Shown in pieces: positions 12,263 to 25,763 of a stretch of 64,000 nt of DNA. The DNA lies in contig SJRY01000263.1 in NCBI GenBank assembly GCA_011319805.1, positions 1 through 64,000 of the forward strand, given 5' to 3'. This DNA is from Macrocybe gigantea (Eukaryota; Basidiomycota; Agaricomycetes; Agaricales; Callistosporiaceae). How positions within the stretch are numbered: position 1 is the first letter of the stretch; the number at the start of each line of letters is the position of its first letter. A program made the position numbers and the translations under genes. The notes under the pieces were generated by a model, which was given only the letters and a program-made list of their open reading frames with translations, ran no database searches and was not told the DNA's origin.

Positions 12263-14765
12263 CTAAAGCGACAACTTCCTCAACTGTTCAAAGTTTGGCG
12301 TTCCAAGTCCAGTGACTGAAGAAAATCAGCATAATTTAAAATATAGGCCACGGATCACTCACTCGGATCCCATCCTTGAGTTGCCTACGGCGATCAAGTT
12401 GATCAGTTTCTGGTGAGAGAACCACGGATCGTGTCCTTACGTTAAAACCTGGAGTGCCGCATCCCGGGTTATTACCCTCCACAATGTCGTTGAATGCGTT
12501 GGGTCCTCCTATGGAATACAACCACGGGTTCAGAAATCCGAGCGTGGACTTTCCCTTTGCCAATCGAGCATCATTTAGCAAGGAAACAATAGCTGCAAAT
12601 GTAGGGGCTGAGGCGGATGTTCCACCGATCGAAATGATGCGTCCTTGCCAGAAGATACGGAATCTACGGCCCTGGGCAGCTACGTCTGGGATGCCCTGGG
12701 GTATTTTAGGAAAAAAAGCGGAACATAGATAAATGCTCATCACGTACTCTCCCTCTCCTGTGGGGAAAGTCGAAATGAAGTGTCAGTTGGAGTATGACGC
12801 CTTGCGAAATCGACGAACTTGTTGTACAGTCCATCGTATGTGCCCTTTGGAAGCTTGTCGAGGAACTTCTTGACAGCCTTTTCTTGATAAGGCGGTCGCG
12901 GCCACTAACAGTAGCTGAGGTGGGCAGAAGAAGAGTATACCGCACTGCACTCACGTAATTGCTGAATCCTCCGCCGGAGAAAAAGACCGCTATTTCAGGA
13001 ACATTCACTGTTCCACCGACCGCAGTCACACTGAAACAGGCAGGCATCAATTTTGAGTTGGATGACGGTTGGCTTCCGAGACCTACTAAGGGCAACTAAC
13101 CAATGACGAATGTGAGCTAGAGACTAGAATTACAAGTGCAATAGCCTACCCTGCAGGGAAGATGGGAAGAAAGTGTGTTGTATTCTTCCCATCGTTAGAC
13201 TTGCACTTGTGGTTCGCAGGGTCTGCGCTGCCATCCCCAACGCCACCATCTCCCGAAGAGAAAAGTAGCGAGACACCACGAGCACCTTGGCGTGAATCTC
13301 ATGAGCGTAAAGTCTTCCAAGCAATCAAGTTTCAACTCACCAAGCTGCGCAAAATCGGCGCATGTTCGGCGCGCGTAGCTTTCGGGAACTGAGGAAGGCC
13401 CCGTCAATGAGGCAAAATAACAATCGAGGAAATTTCATACCTGTTTGCTCAGGTTCTCCGTAACTGGTCGAGATGGTCTGCGGAACGTTTTTCGACTTCA
13501 AAACAAACTCCACCCACTGCCAGCAAGGAGAAACGACAGAGATTCAGAGATAGTCGCAGAAGACCCAAGGTACACATACATCCGCATACGGTTCTGCAGT
13601 GGCATCGGTGGGTTAGATTGAAGCAAAGAAAATCAAATTGCGAAATTACCATTCGTATTCACGGGCGTGGTCAAATCTGGCTTGAACGGTGGGCGACCAG
13701 CCGTCGACCAGAAAGTCCCAGGAGTGGGATAGGTCAAGCCGAAAGCAAATTGAACATCGAGATTGGCTTCGATGCCAGCTTCAGACAATGTCTGGTTATT
13801 CAGGCCACCTTTGCGGCGCGTTACGAAATCGTTAGAAACAAGTAAACAGGGACCCACCTTTCACTGAAATGAATTTGAATGAGCTGTTCAACGCGTCGGG
13901 ACGCTGGTCCGCGTAGAAAGACTGCAGGTCCTGTTCATTAGCGAATTGTTCGAGATAGCCAGTAATGCCGATGGCGTTTTTGCGAGTTGCCTTCGGAACA
14001 TAGCCGTTGATGTTGTAGAGCTGCTGGATGCACGAGATAGTGATCGAGACATTGCATTGAGGATCGACACTGGCGCCGTTAACAAGGTTGACAGACGGAA
14101 GGTTCTGCTCAATTTTGAACTCTTCAATATGGTCCTCGAAATGCAAAGTAGTTTTCATCCCACGCCAGCGCGCAAACATCGTTGTCGGCTGAATAACTTC
14201 AACATGGTCGTGGAGATTCTCCGGTAGACTGTAGCTAGTTGTGCGAACAAGGTAGTCACCACTCTCGGTATGTTTCCAGATGTAATATTTCTGGGAAAGA
14301 TCGGAATATGTGTTATTGACTAACTCACAGGGGGTTACTTACAGTGTCAAACATTTCCTCTGCAACGCGGACCGGCACTTTAATCGTGATCCAGTCTCCT
14401 GCAGGCGATCGTGATATATTGCCTTCTCCGAAACCATGCGATGACAGCCATTCGTTGACCAAGTCTATGCTCTCTTTGTGAGGTGCGACAAGACTTTCAA
14501 CTTCTTCCTTGGAAAGGTGAGCACCATATCGCTCGTGGAACGGATCGCTGATTTCATAGAGGTGCTGCTCTAGAACCGAGAAATTGGGCTGGGGAAGTCC
14601 AATGCGAAGGGAGATCGTATGGTCCGCGGGAGCAGGCGAGATCCTGGTCCATCCGACAGGGGCTAGAACGAATTCCTTGACTTTGTGAGCGCATCCCTGG
14701 CGCGGCGCTGCCAATGCGATGTGAGTGGAAAGGGCCAATACGAACAGGTTGGAGAAGAGCCCCAT
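12263..14765 (-). CDS. Sedolisin (S53) serine-carboxyl protease, copy C
   Basis: Fourteen exons: 14343-14765, 13858-14290, 13650-13808, 13580-13593, 13441-13516, 13341-13388, 13150-13285, 13087-13095, 12955-13030, 12819-12904, 12748-12757, 12441-12695, 12363-12384, 12263-12315. They join in phase to 599 residues. Signal peptide [15 protein letters not shown]; predicted catalytic Glu299, Asp303 (IEANLDVQ), Asp397 (SSGDGG) and Ser517 (GGTSASAP). Copy C is the most diverged. It lacks the intron between exons 3 and 4 of copies A and B, and has an extra intron that leaves a 14-nt exon encoding EPYAD. The following micro-exons (9 nt, SCPY-like; 10 nt, RGR) are kept. It also lacks the two residues before [10 protein letters not shown]. 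Secreted acid protease by family. Confidence 0.92.
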
Positions 14766-14823
14766 TGTGGCTGACTTCTGACAGAGCTACGTAGCACGGC
14801 TGGGATGCGCGGAAGGGAGACCC

Positions 14824-14832
14824 CTTTTTATA
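14824..14832 (-). promoter_or_regulatory. TATA box of sedolisin copy C
   Basis: The minus strand reads TATAAAAAG about 60 bases before the ATG of copy C. The other two copies have similar boxes. Confidence 0.5.
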
Positions 14833-15499
14833 CGCGTCTCAACATCAGCCGCCTTCGCACGGTGATGCTCATTGCGTGTATCCCGGTCCATTTGGAACCG
14901 TTCTATGCGCGACCATTCTTGCCTTGGCGTTCTCTATATGGAGCGGAAGTATGTTGGACACGCGGAACTCAACAACCGTGATCATGCAAGATTACCTTAA
15001 ACTCGCGCATTCCACCCAATCGACACATCAAAAAGCAGCCGGGATGGGGGTAATTCAAGAAATGGGCATGTCAGTCGGGTCCATATCATGTCCCAATGTC
15101 CGCTGAAAATGGTGTACCTGAGTTTGCCTGCCGTATTGATGGAAGGAAACATGGTGACAATGTAGAGGTCTTGAGTTTCTTGGGTTTCTTGTCAGTTGCT
15201 TTTCGCCATTTTACATGACCACAGCAGTGCCGCGGAGCGAAAGCGATAAAACCGCAGAGGCTAGGCAAAGAATTGCCCAACGCGGCGGTTATCAGTACCG
15301 AATTGAAGCCGTCGTCGAGGCATATGGACAGGGATGCAGGGGCGGGTTGATTTGATGCTGAAAGCTGTCACGAATTTCATGGCGTAAATTCAAAAGTGGT
15401 CGACGCGCCAAGCCAAGGCGATAGAGGTCAAGTGATGTTTGACTTTATTGTTCAACAGCTTTGCAATCCTAAATTTCAACCTTGGTTTGCTATACCACG
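14833..15499. other. Intergenic between sedolisin C and eIF3m
   Basis: Divergent upstream region. Short open frames (for example 14876-15106) have no protein similarity I can see and no coding bias. No RNA gene or repeat noticed. Confidence 0.5.
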
Positions 15500-17083
15500 A
15501 TGGCCGGAACAGATTCAGTGTCAGTGTTCGCCGAGGGGACATTTGAAGAGCAGGTTCGGTTCATATCAAAGCGATGTTGTGATCCTATCAGACTCAGACG
15601 CGAAAATACTTGTAGATCCAAGAGCTTGTGAACTACATTGCCCGGCGTCGACCAGAGGAGGAGCGTGCTGAATTTATTCGTCCGTTCCAAGATGCTTTCA
15701 AAACCGGAGAGGGCCAGAGCCCATCCAGCAAGATAAGGAGAGGAAGAGGGCGGTGTTTGACTCGGTTCTGGCAGAGGTGAAAGGTTTTGGAGAAGGCTCT
15801 GAAAAGGTGCTGTCGTTTATCGCATCTTCGTTGTCGCGGCTTCTTACAACTTTTTTTGCACGTAGAGACCGAAGGCTTCTTCAATCTCCTATACTCGCAT
15901 TTTTTGACTTTTTACCCACCTGAAGCACCAGAAGCTAAGGAGCGCTTGACATCCCTACTTCAAACATCAAGTCGGCATCGCCTGAACATCAATCAATAAA
16001 ATACAGAATGTACGTTCATGCAAATTTGCTAGGCGCTCATCACTGACGCGAACTTTCAGACTGTCTAATCTCTTCAATGCCATCTCGCGGACGTCAGGTC
16101 TCCGAGTTGCCGTGTATAATACCCTACTAGAAATCGCTGCAGCTCGCGACGAGATCAGTGTATTGCAGCTCGACCGCCACGATGTTGAGAAGTGGTTAAC
16201 AGAGTGGAGAATCTCGCCAGCGGAAAAATCAGCTTTCTTGAAGTCGATTGTAGATGCCTACACAAAGACGGGTCAACCGTAGGTCCAAAATTAGCCGCCT
16301 AACCCCAATACCTGATCGTGAGATGAATTGGCAGAGGCAGCGCGTACGAATACTCTCTCTTATACGTTCGTTCGTTGCCTGCCGACGGGCCTGATACCCC
16401 AAAAGCCGCGATCGAACTTGTCGCCGCGGCGCTCAGACTTCCCGAAGTCTTCGATTTCGATCCTCTGTTCAAAATAGACGCCGTTATCGCGGCCAAGAAC
16501 ACGAACTGTTTTCGCTCCTTCGAATATTCCTCAACGATGGACTTGTTGAATTTAACGCTTGGGTAGACTCGCACTCCGACATTCTTGGAAAATATGGTTT
16601 GTTCACTGCGTCTCTCTCTGTCCGATCTTATCGCTGAGAAACGCGAACCACAGCTTTGGACCGAGCTGAGCTCGAACGCAAGATTCGGCTCCTAACATTC
16701 GCATCCCTCGGATTTAAGTACGTTGGGCAGGACCTGACCTACTCAAAAGTGGCGAAGCCCTCAGGTCGAACCCACGACTGTCGAAAAATGGGCCATTGAT
16801 GGTGCGTCCACCAATGTCATATGAATGTCGTTCTGACACATCTCCGCTGTCAGTCATCCGCGCGGGTCTCCTCTGGGGAAAGCTTTCTCAGACGACACAG
16901 AGCCTGCACATCATTCGGGCGACACCCCGGACGTTTGAGCGGGAGCAGTGGGAGGTGCTCGAAAAACGGCTAGTGGCATGGCAGTCTGGACTTCAAGGCG
17001 TACTGGATGTTATTGCTAGCGCGAGAAGACAAGCTGGTCATGGCCAAGCTTCCACATCGGCATCAGCAGCAGTAGCAGCATGA
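15500..17083 (+). CDS. Translation initiation factor eIF3 subunit M, five one-base breaks
   Basis: Seven exons: 15500-15553, 15616-15806, 15868-16009, 16060-16278, 16335-16596, 16654-16801, 16854-17083. With five single bases restored they code for 416 residues, the family length. Landmarks: MAGTDSVSVFAEGTFEEQ start, EGFFNLLYSHFLTFYPPEAP, NTLLEIAAARDEISVLQLD, LRLPEVFDFDPLFKIDAV, and a PCI domain ending in VIRAGLLWGKLSQTTQSLHI. eIF3m is a PCI subunit of the eIF3 scaffold that helps load mRNA on the 40S ribosome. The breaks lie near 15721 (C run), 15972, 16502, 16754 and 16764; each is explained by one missing base. Protein sequence around the breaks and all splice sites are conserved, so a draft error is likelier than a dead gene. 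The exon 3 acceptor could be TAG at 15865 or AG at 15867; only the latter keeps frame. Confidence 0.9.
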
Positions 17084-17195
17084 CATCTTCAACGAGTTCT
17101 GAATTGTAGGAATGCGACCCACCGGAAATGATAGTATTGCTAAACAAAATCCACTTGCAAAAAAAGACAATTTATCAATAAAAGTTCTAAGGTAT

Positions 17196-19401
17196 CTACC
17201 ACTCTCCATCGAAGCCAACAAAGCCTGGAAATGCAGGGCTGAGCGCGTCGTCAATGGCCCCACAAGAACACACTCACCAGTCAATAGGAAAATGTGGAAA
17301 TAGCGCTTCTTCTCCAAGCTCGCACACCAATTCCACGCGCTGGTCAGTCTGCCGTCGATGCAGCTGCCAGCGTCGAAGAAATTGTCCGCTCCAGAGCCAT
17401 CAAAACCGTGTCGGAAGAAATCGGCCAGGATTTCACGCGTGAGGTTCTCGGTCGAGCCGAATTCGTCCTCGATATAAGACCGCAGAGCGGGCTTTGCAGC
17501 CAGCGCAGGATCTGCGAAAGCGTGTTGCAGATGGGCAGCAGGATGCGGTAGATCTGCGTGTATTTGTCAATAAACATGAGCGCGTTCGGCACGTTGTGGT
17601 CGCCCATGTGGATCACGCTCGACCCTATCCATGTGCCGACGCTCTTTTGCGCCTTGTGCAGGATGTTATGCATCATGCGAGACGTCTTGGGCGCGGCTTG
17701 AACTCGGTTCAGCCTTGGCCGGTGTCTCGCAGACGGTAGGGGACGTTTTCGGATAAGAGATCTTGCTCAGCAAGGTACCATAAGTGGAACATATCTACGA
17801 ACACCTTTCAGTCTGCATGCGCGAAACTACGACTTGGAAAAAAAAAACTCACCATGCAGGATTTCTTTCCAGAGCGTCAGACTCTGCAAAACATATGCAT
17901 ATTGTTTGGCATGGTCATGCGAGAGCCGCGCTCCGTCTCGGCCACTGCGGATCGCGAGGCTGCTCTTGCTGTCCTTGGCTTGCGTCGGGTGAAAGTACTC
18001 TTGCAGATACTTGATCATGCGCTCACACGGATCTCGATTGGTCCTCAAGAAGGCGTGATTGTCTCCGATCGAATACAGGCATTGTCGCACTGCTTCCTGG
18101 TTCAGCCAGGGCGTTCATAACGCGCTGCGAGCATCTCGATGGCGCGTTCTTTGCTTTTAATGTCTCTCTGAATCTCTCTCCGAGACCGGCCCTCCGAGTA
18201 AATCTCTTTCGTTGCAACAGTGATAAGGTCATCTCGGAGGATGCCCAGCGCATCGTGGTTCTCCAGAATAGCGTAGACCGTCTTGATGGGCCTGATGCAA
18301 GAAAAGCTGAGCATTTCCTTGACCTCGGAAGATTGGCTGTCCTAAACGATTTTAGTGGTTCAATGACGCAACTACGCATTTCCGGAAGTGAACGAACCTG
18401 GAGGAGGTAAATCAGTTTACCATAAGTCGTGCGCATCTTGTCAGGATTCATAATCTTATGTCTTCGTCCCAATTCGAAAATGTTTTGGTAAAATTCAGCG
18501 TTGGCTTGGAAGTCACGGTCCGTGAATAGCTCTTGCCCTTGCTTGTAATCAGCCGCAAGCAGCAGGCCAGACATGATGGCGCAGAGCTCCCTAATCTGTT
18601 GCACGATGCGTTTGGGTTTGGACAGCCCGAATCCTATGGTGTCGATCTTGTCTGTGTACTCAGAGACGGACAACGCGGCTTCCAGAAGACGCAGATACTT
18701 GCGCTCGACCAACGACAGGCGCAGAGGGATGTACTTTGAGCGTTCGACGAACCATTCGCCGACTTTAGCACCGACAGCGGGTTGCGCGCCTGGCGGTTCG
18801 GTTGCAGGAGCGGCGAGTATGGGAACCCATTCTTCATCATCCGAACCGCCACTTGTGACATCTTCTTCAACGTCCATCTAGAATCAGAGTCAATGCAGGT
18901 GGCCATATTCACGAACAAAACACGTCACTGCATGGGAGTCGCCATTCGTATGCGGCGTGGCGGTCGGATGGCCGTTCGTTTCCGGCTTCTTTGATTTTGA
19001 GGTTAGCGGTTTCGTCGCGTGCGTCTTTCTTGAGCCTTTTCGGTGCTGAGCTGCGAAGCACACTTCGCAGTACGGGTCTGCGCATGACTCGCAATAAACT
19101 TGGGCGGGTTGATCTTTGTAAAAAAAAAAAATTCCAAGTCGGGACTTAACGGTGTGTTCGGGCATTTAAGAAAAAGAAAGAGGGAATGGTCACCCTCGCA
19201 TTCTATGCAATAGCCCTCTGCCACGGGCCTACGTGCTGCCTCTTCATCCCACCCGGATGCAGATTCGGCGTCGCTGCCGGGCATGTCTAGTGTATCGTCA
19301 TGGTTCGCGCTGAGGATGTTCTCGAGCGAAAATGCTGCTAGCTTAATCTTGGACTGGACACCGGCCTGCTGGTCATCGTCCGTGACTTGGGGTTGCGTCA
19401 T
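17196..19401 (-). CDS. B-box zinc finger / DUF2009 (UPF0652) protein, three one-base breaks
   Basis: Six exons: 19194-19401, 18929-19113, 18398-18877, 17853-18341, 17278-17761, 17196-17224. With three bases restored they give 625 residues. Near residue 65-105 there is a B-box-like zinc finger (YCIECEDQPAQVYCESCADPY and CFAAQHRKGSRKTH). From about residue 130 on is the DUF2009 region (GEWFVERSKYIPLRLSLVE; FYQNIFELGRRHKIMNPDKM; SVIHMGDHNVPNALMFIDKY), ending FVGFDGEW. The family is conserved from fungi to plants and animals but its role is not established. Breaks fall near 18110, 17714 and 17490, each in a G/C run on the given strand. Start at 19401 gives MTQPQVTDDDQ and puts the zinc finger in frame. 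Confidence 0.85.
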
Positions 19402-19609
19402 CTATGAGGGCGTTCTTCGAAAGAACGAACAAGTCGGGAGTAGGCAAAATTTATGGTGGACGTGCTCTCGTAATTTCATTTGAACGGATGTCAACAACAC
19501 GTGGAGTCGACTGAATTGTAATGCAATCCGAGATGTGTAATAATTAGATGATAATCTACACGCACAAAACCTATAGAATGAGTGTTAGCATAAAAGACGG
19601 TCAATATTA

Positions 19610-21159
19610 CTACGAGCCGACGTCCGCATTCTCGCTCCAGGCATTACTCAGATTATTTCTCTTTTGTTCGATTCTCCGGCCTGTCCAGTCATCCTCTCCG
19701 ACCCGATTTGCCCAATCGTTAGCGTCGTCCCAGGACTCTTCCCAGGCACGAATGGCTTCGCTCGCAGCCACCTTGGGCACAGGCGCAATAATCGGCATGG
19801 ACCGAGAGCCCTCCCCGTTGTTACCAAGCTTTACATCTGGGGAATTGACGGCTGGTTGATGGGACGAGCGAATGCTGAGTGGTGCCGGGCGCTTGTTGGC
19901 TTTCTTGAGCAGATTCTTCGCCGGCTTGGGCGCGGATCCGTTTTGGTTCGATGATGACGACAAGGACGATACACTGGTGGAGAGGCTGGGGGGATATGAG
20001 TGCAACTCGACAGCCTGTCCCGAATCGCCGTTCGACTTGTGTTCCTCAGCAGTAAGTGAGGCGGCCAAAGCCTTGACATGAGATACTTCATCTGAAGCTC
20101 GAGGCGAATGCGAACGCGCGTTCAATCGACCCTGCTCCACGTCATGCCTGTTATAATAGCTGTCGTCATCTTCATCGTCGGAAGGTGCCCTGAAGAGAGG
20201 CTCGCGGTCCATGCTGCCAGGTCGGGACACGTCTGCGTCCAAAGCCACCGGCACAAAACTCGACGCTTTGACGATCGAGTCGATCAGCCAGAATTGAAGG
20301 ATGTTCATTGTGATCGGGAAAATTCCCATAGTGCTATTCTTCCGTCAGATGCGTGACATCAGTCAAACGGGATTTGCGCACAATATGACCTGCAAGGACT
20401 CTCCATCGCCAATGTGCGTCCAGCTAAGTAGCCATTCCCCGATGTCGAGAAGTCCGGGGAAAAGAATGAGCAATATCGTGACCAATAATTTCATGGTTAT
20501 AAGCGTAAGAACGTATAGCGCCGCCTGTCGCGCCCAATAGTTGAAGGAAGGGGGGTTGCCGTAGATCCCAGATTCGAACCCTTTGAGATGCAGCCTCTCG
20601 GAAAAGAGATATGTCAAAAAGTGGAGGAAGTAGTAGATGAAAGCGACACCTGCAAATATCTCAGCGAACAGCAAGCGTTTTAATGCTAAAGAACGTACCA
20701 AGTGTCGTGTCGATCAATATGTGGAGGGAATAGAATACACATGCATTGCCGGAAGTATGTTGCGATATGAGGTCTGAAATGAGGACGTTCATGACATGGA
20801 CAAAAAGCTGTCCGACAACTTGTTTTGATACATCGAAAAGCCTGCAAGCACACGCCGGTCGACGAAAGGTTCAGGGATAGCGATGCAAAACACGACGCAC
20901 CATATTCGCCACGGGCGCATAGGATTCTCCCTATGCCGCTTATACACCAGCGAAAGAATCACCAGCACTCCCAAGACGGCTTGAACGACCTGAGAGTTTC
21001 CAGAGGTGTCAGCAGGCCAGCATGGGAAGGATTGGCAGGAAGATTCACCAACGCGGTCGGACCGAGCAGTTCACATGAGTCGTTGTCGACACCCGGAAAG
21101 CTTCCTGGCGAAAGAGTTGAGGACCCGCCCGCCGTGGTCGAGGACGTCGAATCCGACAT
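19610..21159 (-). CDS. STIMATE-family (YPL162C-like) vacuolar/ER membrane protein
   Basis: Five exons: 21049-21159, 20901-20989, 20699-20841, 20390-20649, 19610-20338, in phase throughout, 443 residues. The N-terminal half is a multi-pass domain: CELLGPTALVVQAVLGVLVI, KRHRENPMRPWRIW, FDVSKQVVGQLFVHVMNVLI, FLHFLTYLFSERLHLKGFES, NPPSFNYWARQAALYVLTLI and MGIFPITMNILQFWLIDSIV. This is the STIMATE pattern; human STIMATE regulates STIM/Orai calcium entry at ER-plasma membrane contacts, and the yeast relative sits in the vacuole membrane. The C-terminal half is a Ser-rich, acidic cytosolic tail ending in a Trp-rich segment (AWEESWDDANDWANR), typical of the fungal members. No frame break. Fungi lack STIM/Orai, so the calcium role should not be carried over. 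Confidence 0.85.
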
Positions 21160-21327
21160 CGAGACGAAAATGTCGACCTGCGACTAAGCCGCTCATGCAA
21201 GGCCGATCGCAGTATTACATAATAAAATGCAGCGATCTCTCGACACAGCCGGCAGTCTTTGCAGCGCAGCCATATATCCTTCAAAATACCTCTTTACATC
21301 TCCTTTTCTACGACTTGACGGACTACG

Positions 21328-24291
<2,964 letters not shown>

Positions 24292-24435
24292 AGGATGTGT
24301 TGTACAGTACCTAATTTATTGAATGACTAGGATTTCCAGATTCGGATGCGCAAAAGCACCATAACAGCATGGCCTTGACCCAAGTCTCTCTTCTCCACTT
24401 CCTCCCTCATTGACCCCATCGACCACACGTCTGCC

Positions 24436-25508
24436 ATGGCCTCTTCAGGCGACGATGAACGCCCGCGATTGCCGCCTCTTCGGCGATCCGCTTCTCAGCC
24501 GAAGCCGAAGGGTATCCTCAAGAACGCCCCACCCCCACCAGGGACCACCAGCTCCCCGCAGTGAGTCTCAAATCAGCCCTGCTAATTTCACATCTCCCGA
24601 TCTCATTCCTGCCGTTTCGCGCTCTTAAAGTAGTCTGCAATGGGACGAGGAGAACCTGGCTCTGACAGAAATACAAAAGGACAGCCTGATGAAGATCACG
24701 GAGCCTAAAACGCCCTATGTACGATACAATCCCGAAACAGACGAGGTCGAAGGAGGTTTGTCTCTCTCGTTCCGTTCATATTTGCCTGGCGCTCGTTGGT
24801 GTAATCGTTCTCGCTGATCGTTTCGGTTTCGGCTCAACCTGCAGATATACCAAACTTGGACCTCGATGGCAGGTACAGCCCCTACGAGAGCCGCACCGCC
24901 GAATCGCCGATCCCGTCCCTCTCTTCGACGGGCGCCGACACCTCGGGTCCGTCTTCCCGCCGCACTTCGCTGTCGAGCGTCGGAAGGCCCGCGTCCGCGT
25001 CTGGCCGATCGGGAAGCTCCGCCTCCAGTCGGAGCACGAGCTTCAACCTCCCTAACGACGCGAGAAATGCCATCCGCGCAGAGAGCGGATCTCCTGGAGA
25101 GGAGGTCGAGTTTGAGGAAGAGATGGATGAGGAAGGTGTGTTGTCGTCCCCTGTGCCCCCTTTTCTTATATGGCGAGAGCTTGGACTGACGTTTGTATCC
25201 TCCTCCGAATAGCTGCCGCTAAGCATGCGGCTTTCATTCGTGCACGTGGAAGGCACTACTCCAACGAAGCCGAAGCTATGAAGGCATGTTTCTAGCTGGC
25301 TTGAAACATATTTTATCTGACTATTATGGGGAAACAGCGTGCGGCCCAATTGATGGATGAAGAAGACGATGACGAAGAGGTCCCGCCTCTGCCTAACCGC
25401 AATCAACCCAACGAGGAAGTGGATGCAGAAGAATATGAATCAGAAGATCGTGAACAGGAGGAAGAGTCGAAGCCCAAAGTGAATGGTATCGGCCACTCCG
25501 CCAGTTAG
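24436..25508 (+). CDS. Protein phosphatase 1 inhibitor-2 (Glc8-like)
   Basis: Five exons: 24436-24560, 24631-24755, 24845-25135, 25213-25283, 25338-25508, in phase, 260 residues. The three PP1-binding blocks of the inhibitor-2 family are present in order: KPKGILKN near the start, [16 protein letters not shown] followed by [13 protein letters not shown], and [19 protein letters not shown] (the HYxE-type helix) before an acidic tail. In yeast, phosphorylated Glc8 activates PP1 (Glc7); in animals the protein inhibits PP1. The TPY at [10 protein letters not shown] is the usual regulatory Thr-Pro site. The fourth intron (25284-25337) uses a GC donor, GCATGT, after AAG. No frame break. The gene follows SEC18 by only about 145 bases on the same strand. 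Confidence 0.9.
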
Positions 25509-25763
25509 GCCTCTTCTATGGACACTTTACATCTTTTCTAGGAACTCGATATTTTTTTTTCCCGTTGTATCGTACTGTCTATTCCGATACGATTGAGTCT
25601 AGCCTTGTTTTTCCTCTCACTTTTTTGTCTGATGTCTGCTAGTTAGAGTCAGATAAGATGGGACCCAATCTTATCTCGATCGAGCCGAAATTTTTGATCA
25701 TCTAGAGGACTTGTTCCCCAGACTCATCCCTAAATTATTATTCGACAAACAAAAGCATCCCGA

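Noticed and set aside
15500..17083. eIF3m as a pseudogene
   Set aside because: Five breaks, but all are one missing base, all splice sites are intact and the protein is conserved to the end. Consensus error explains it better.
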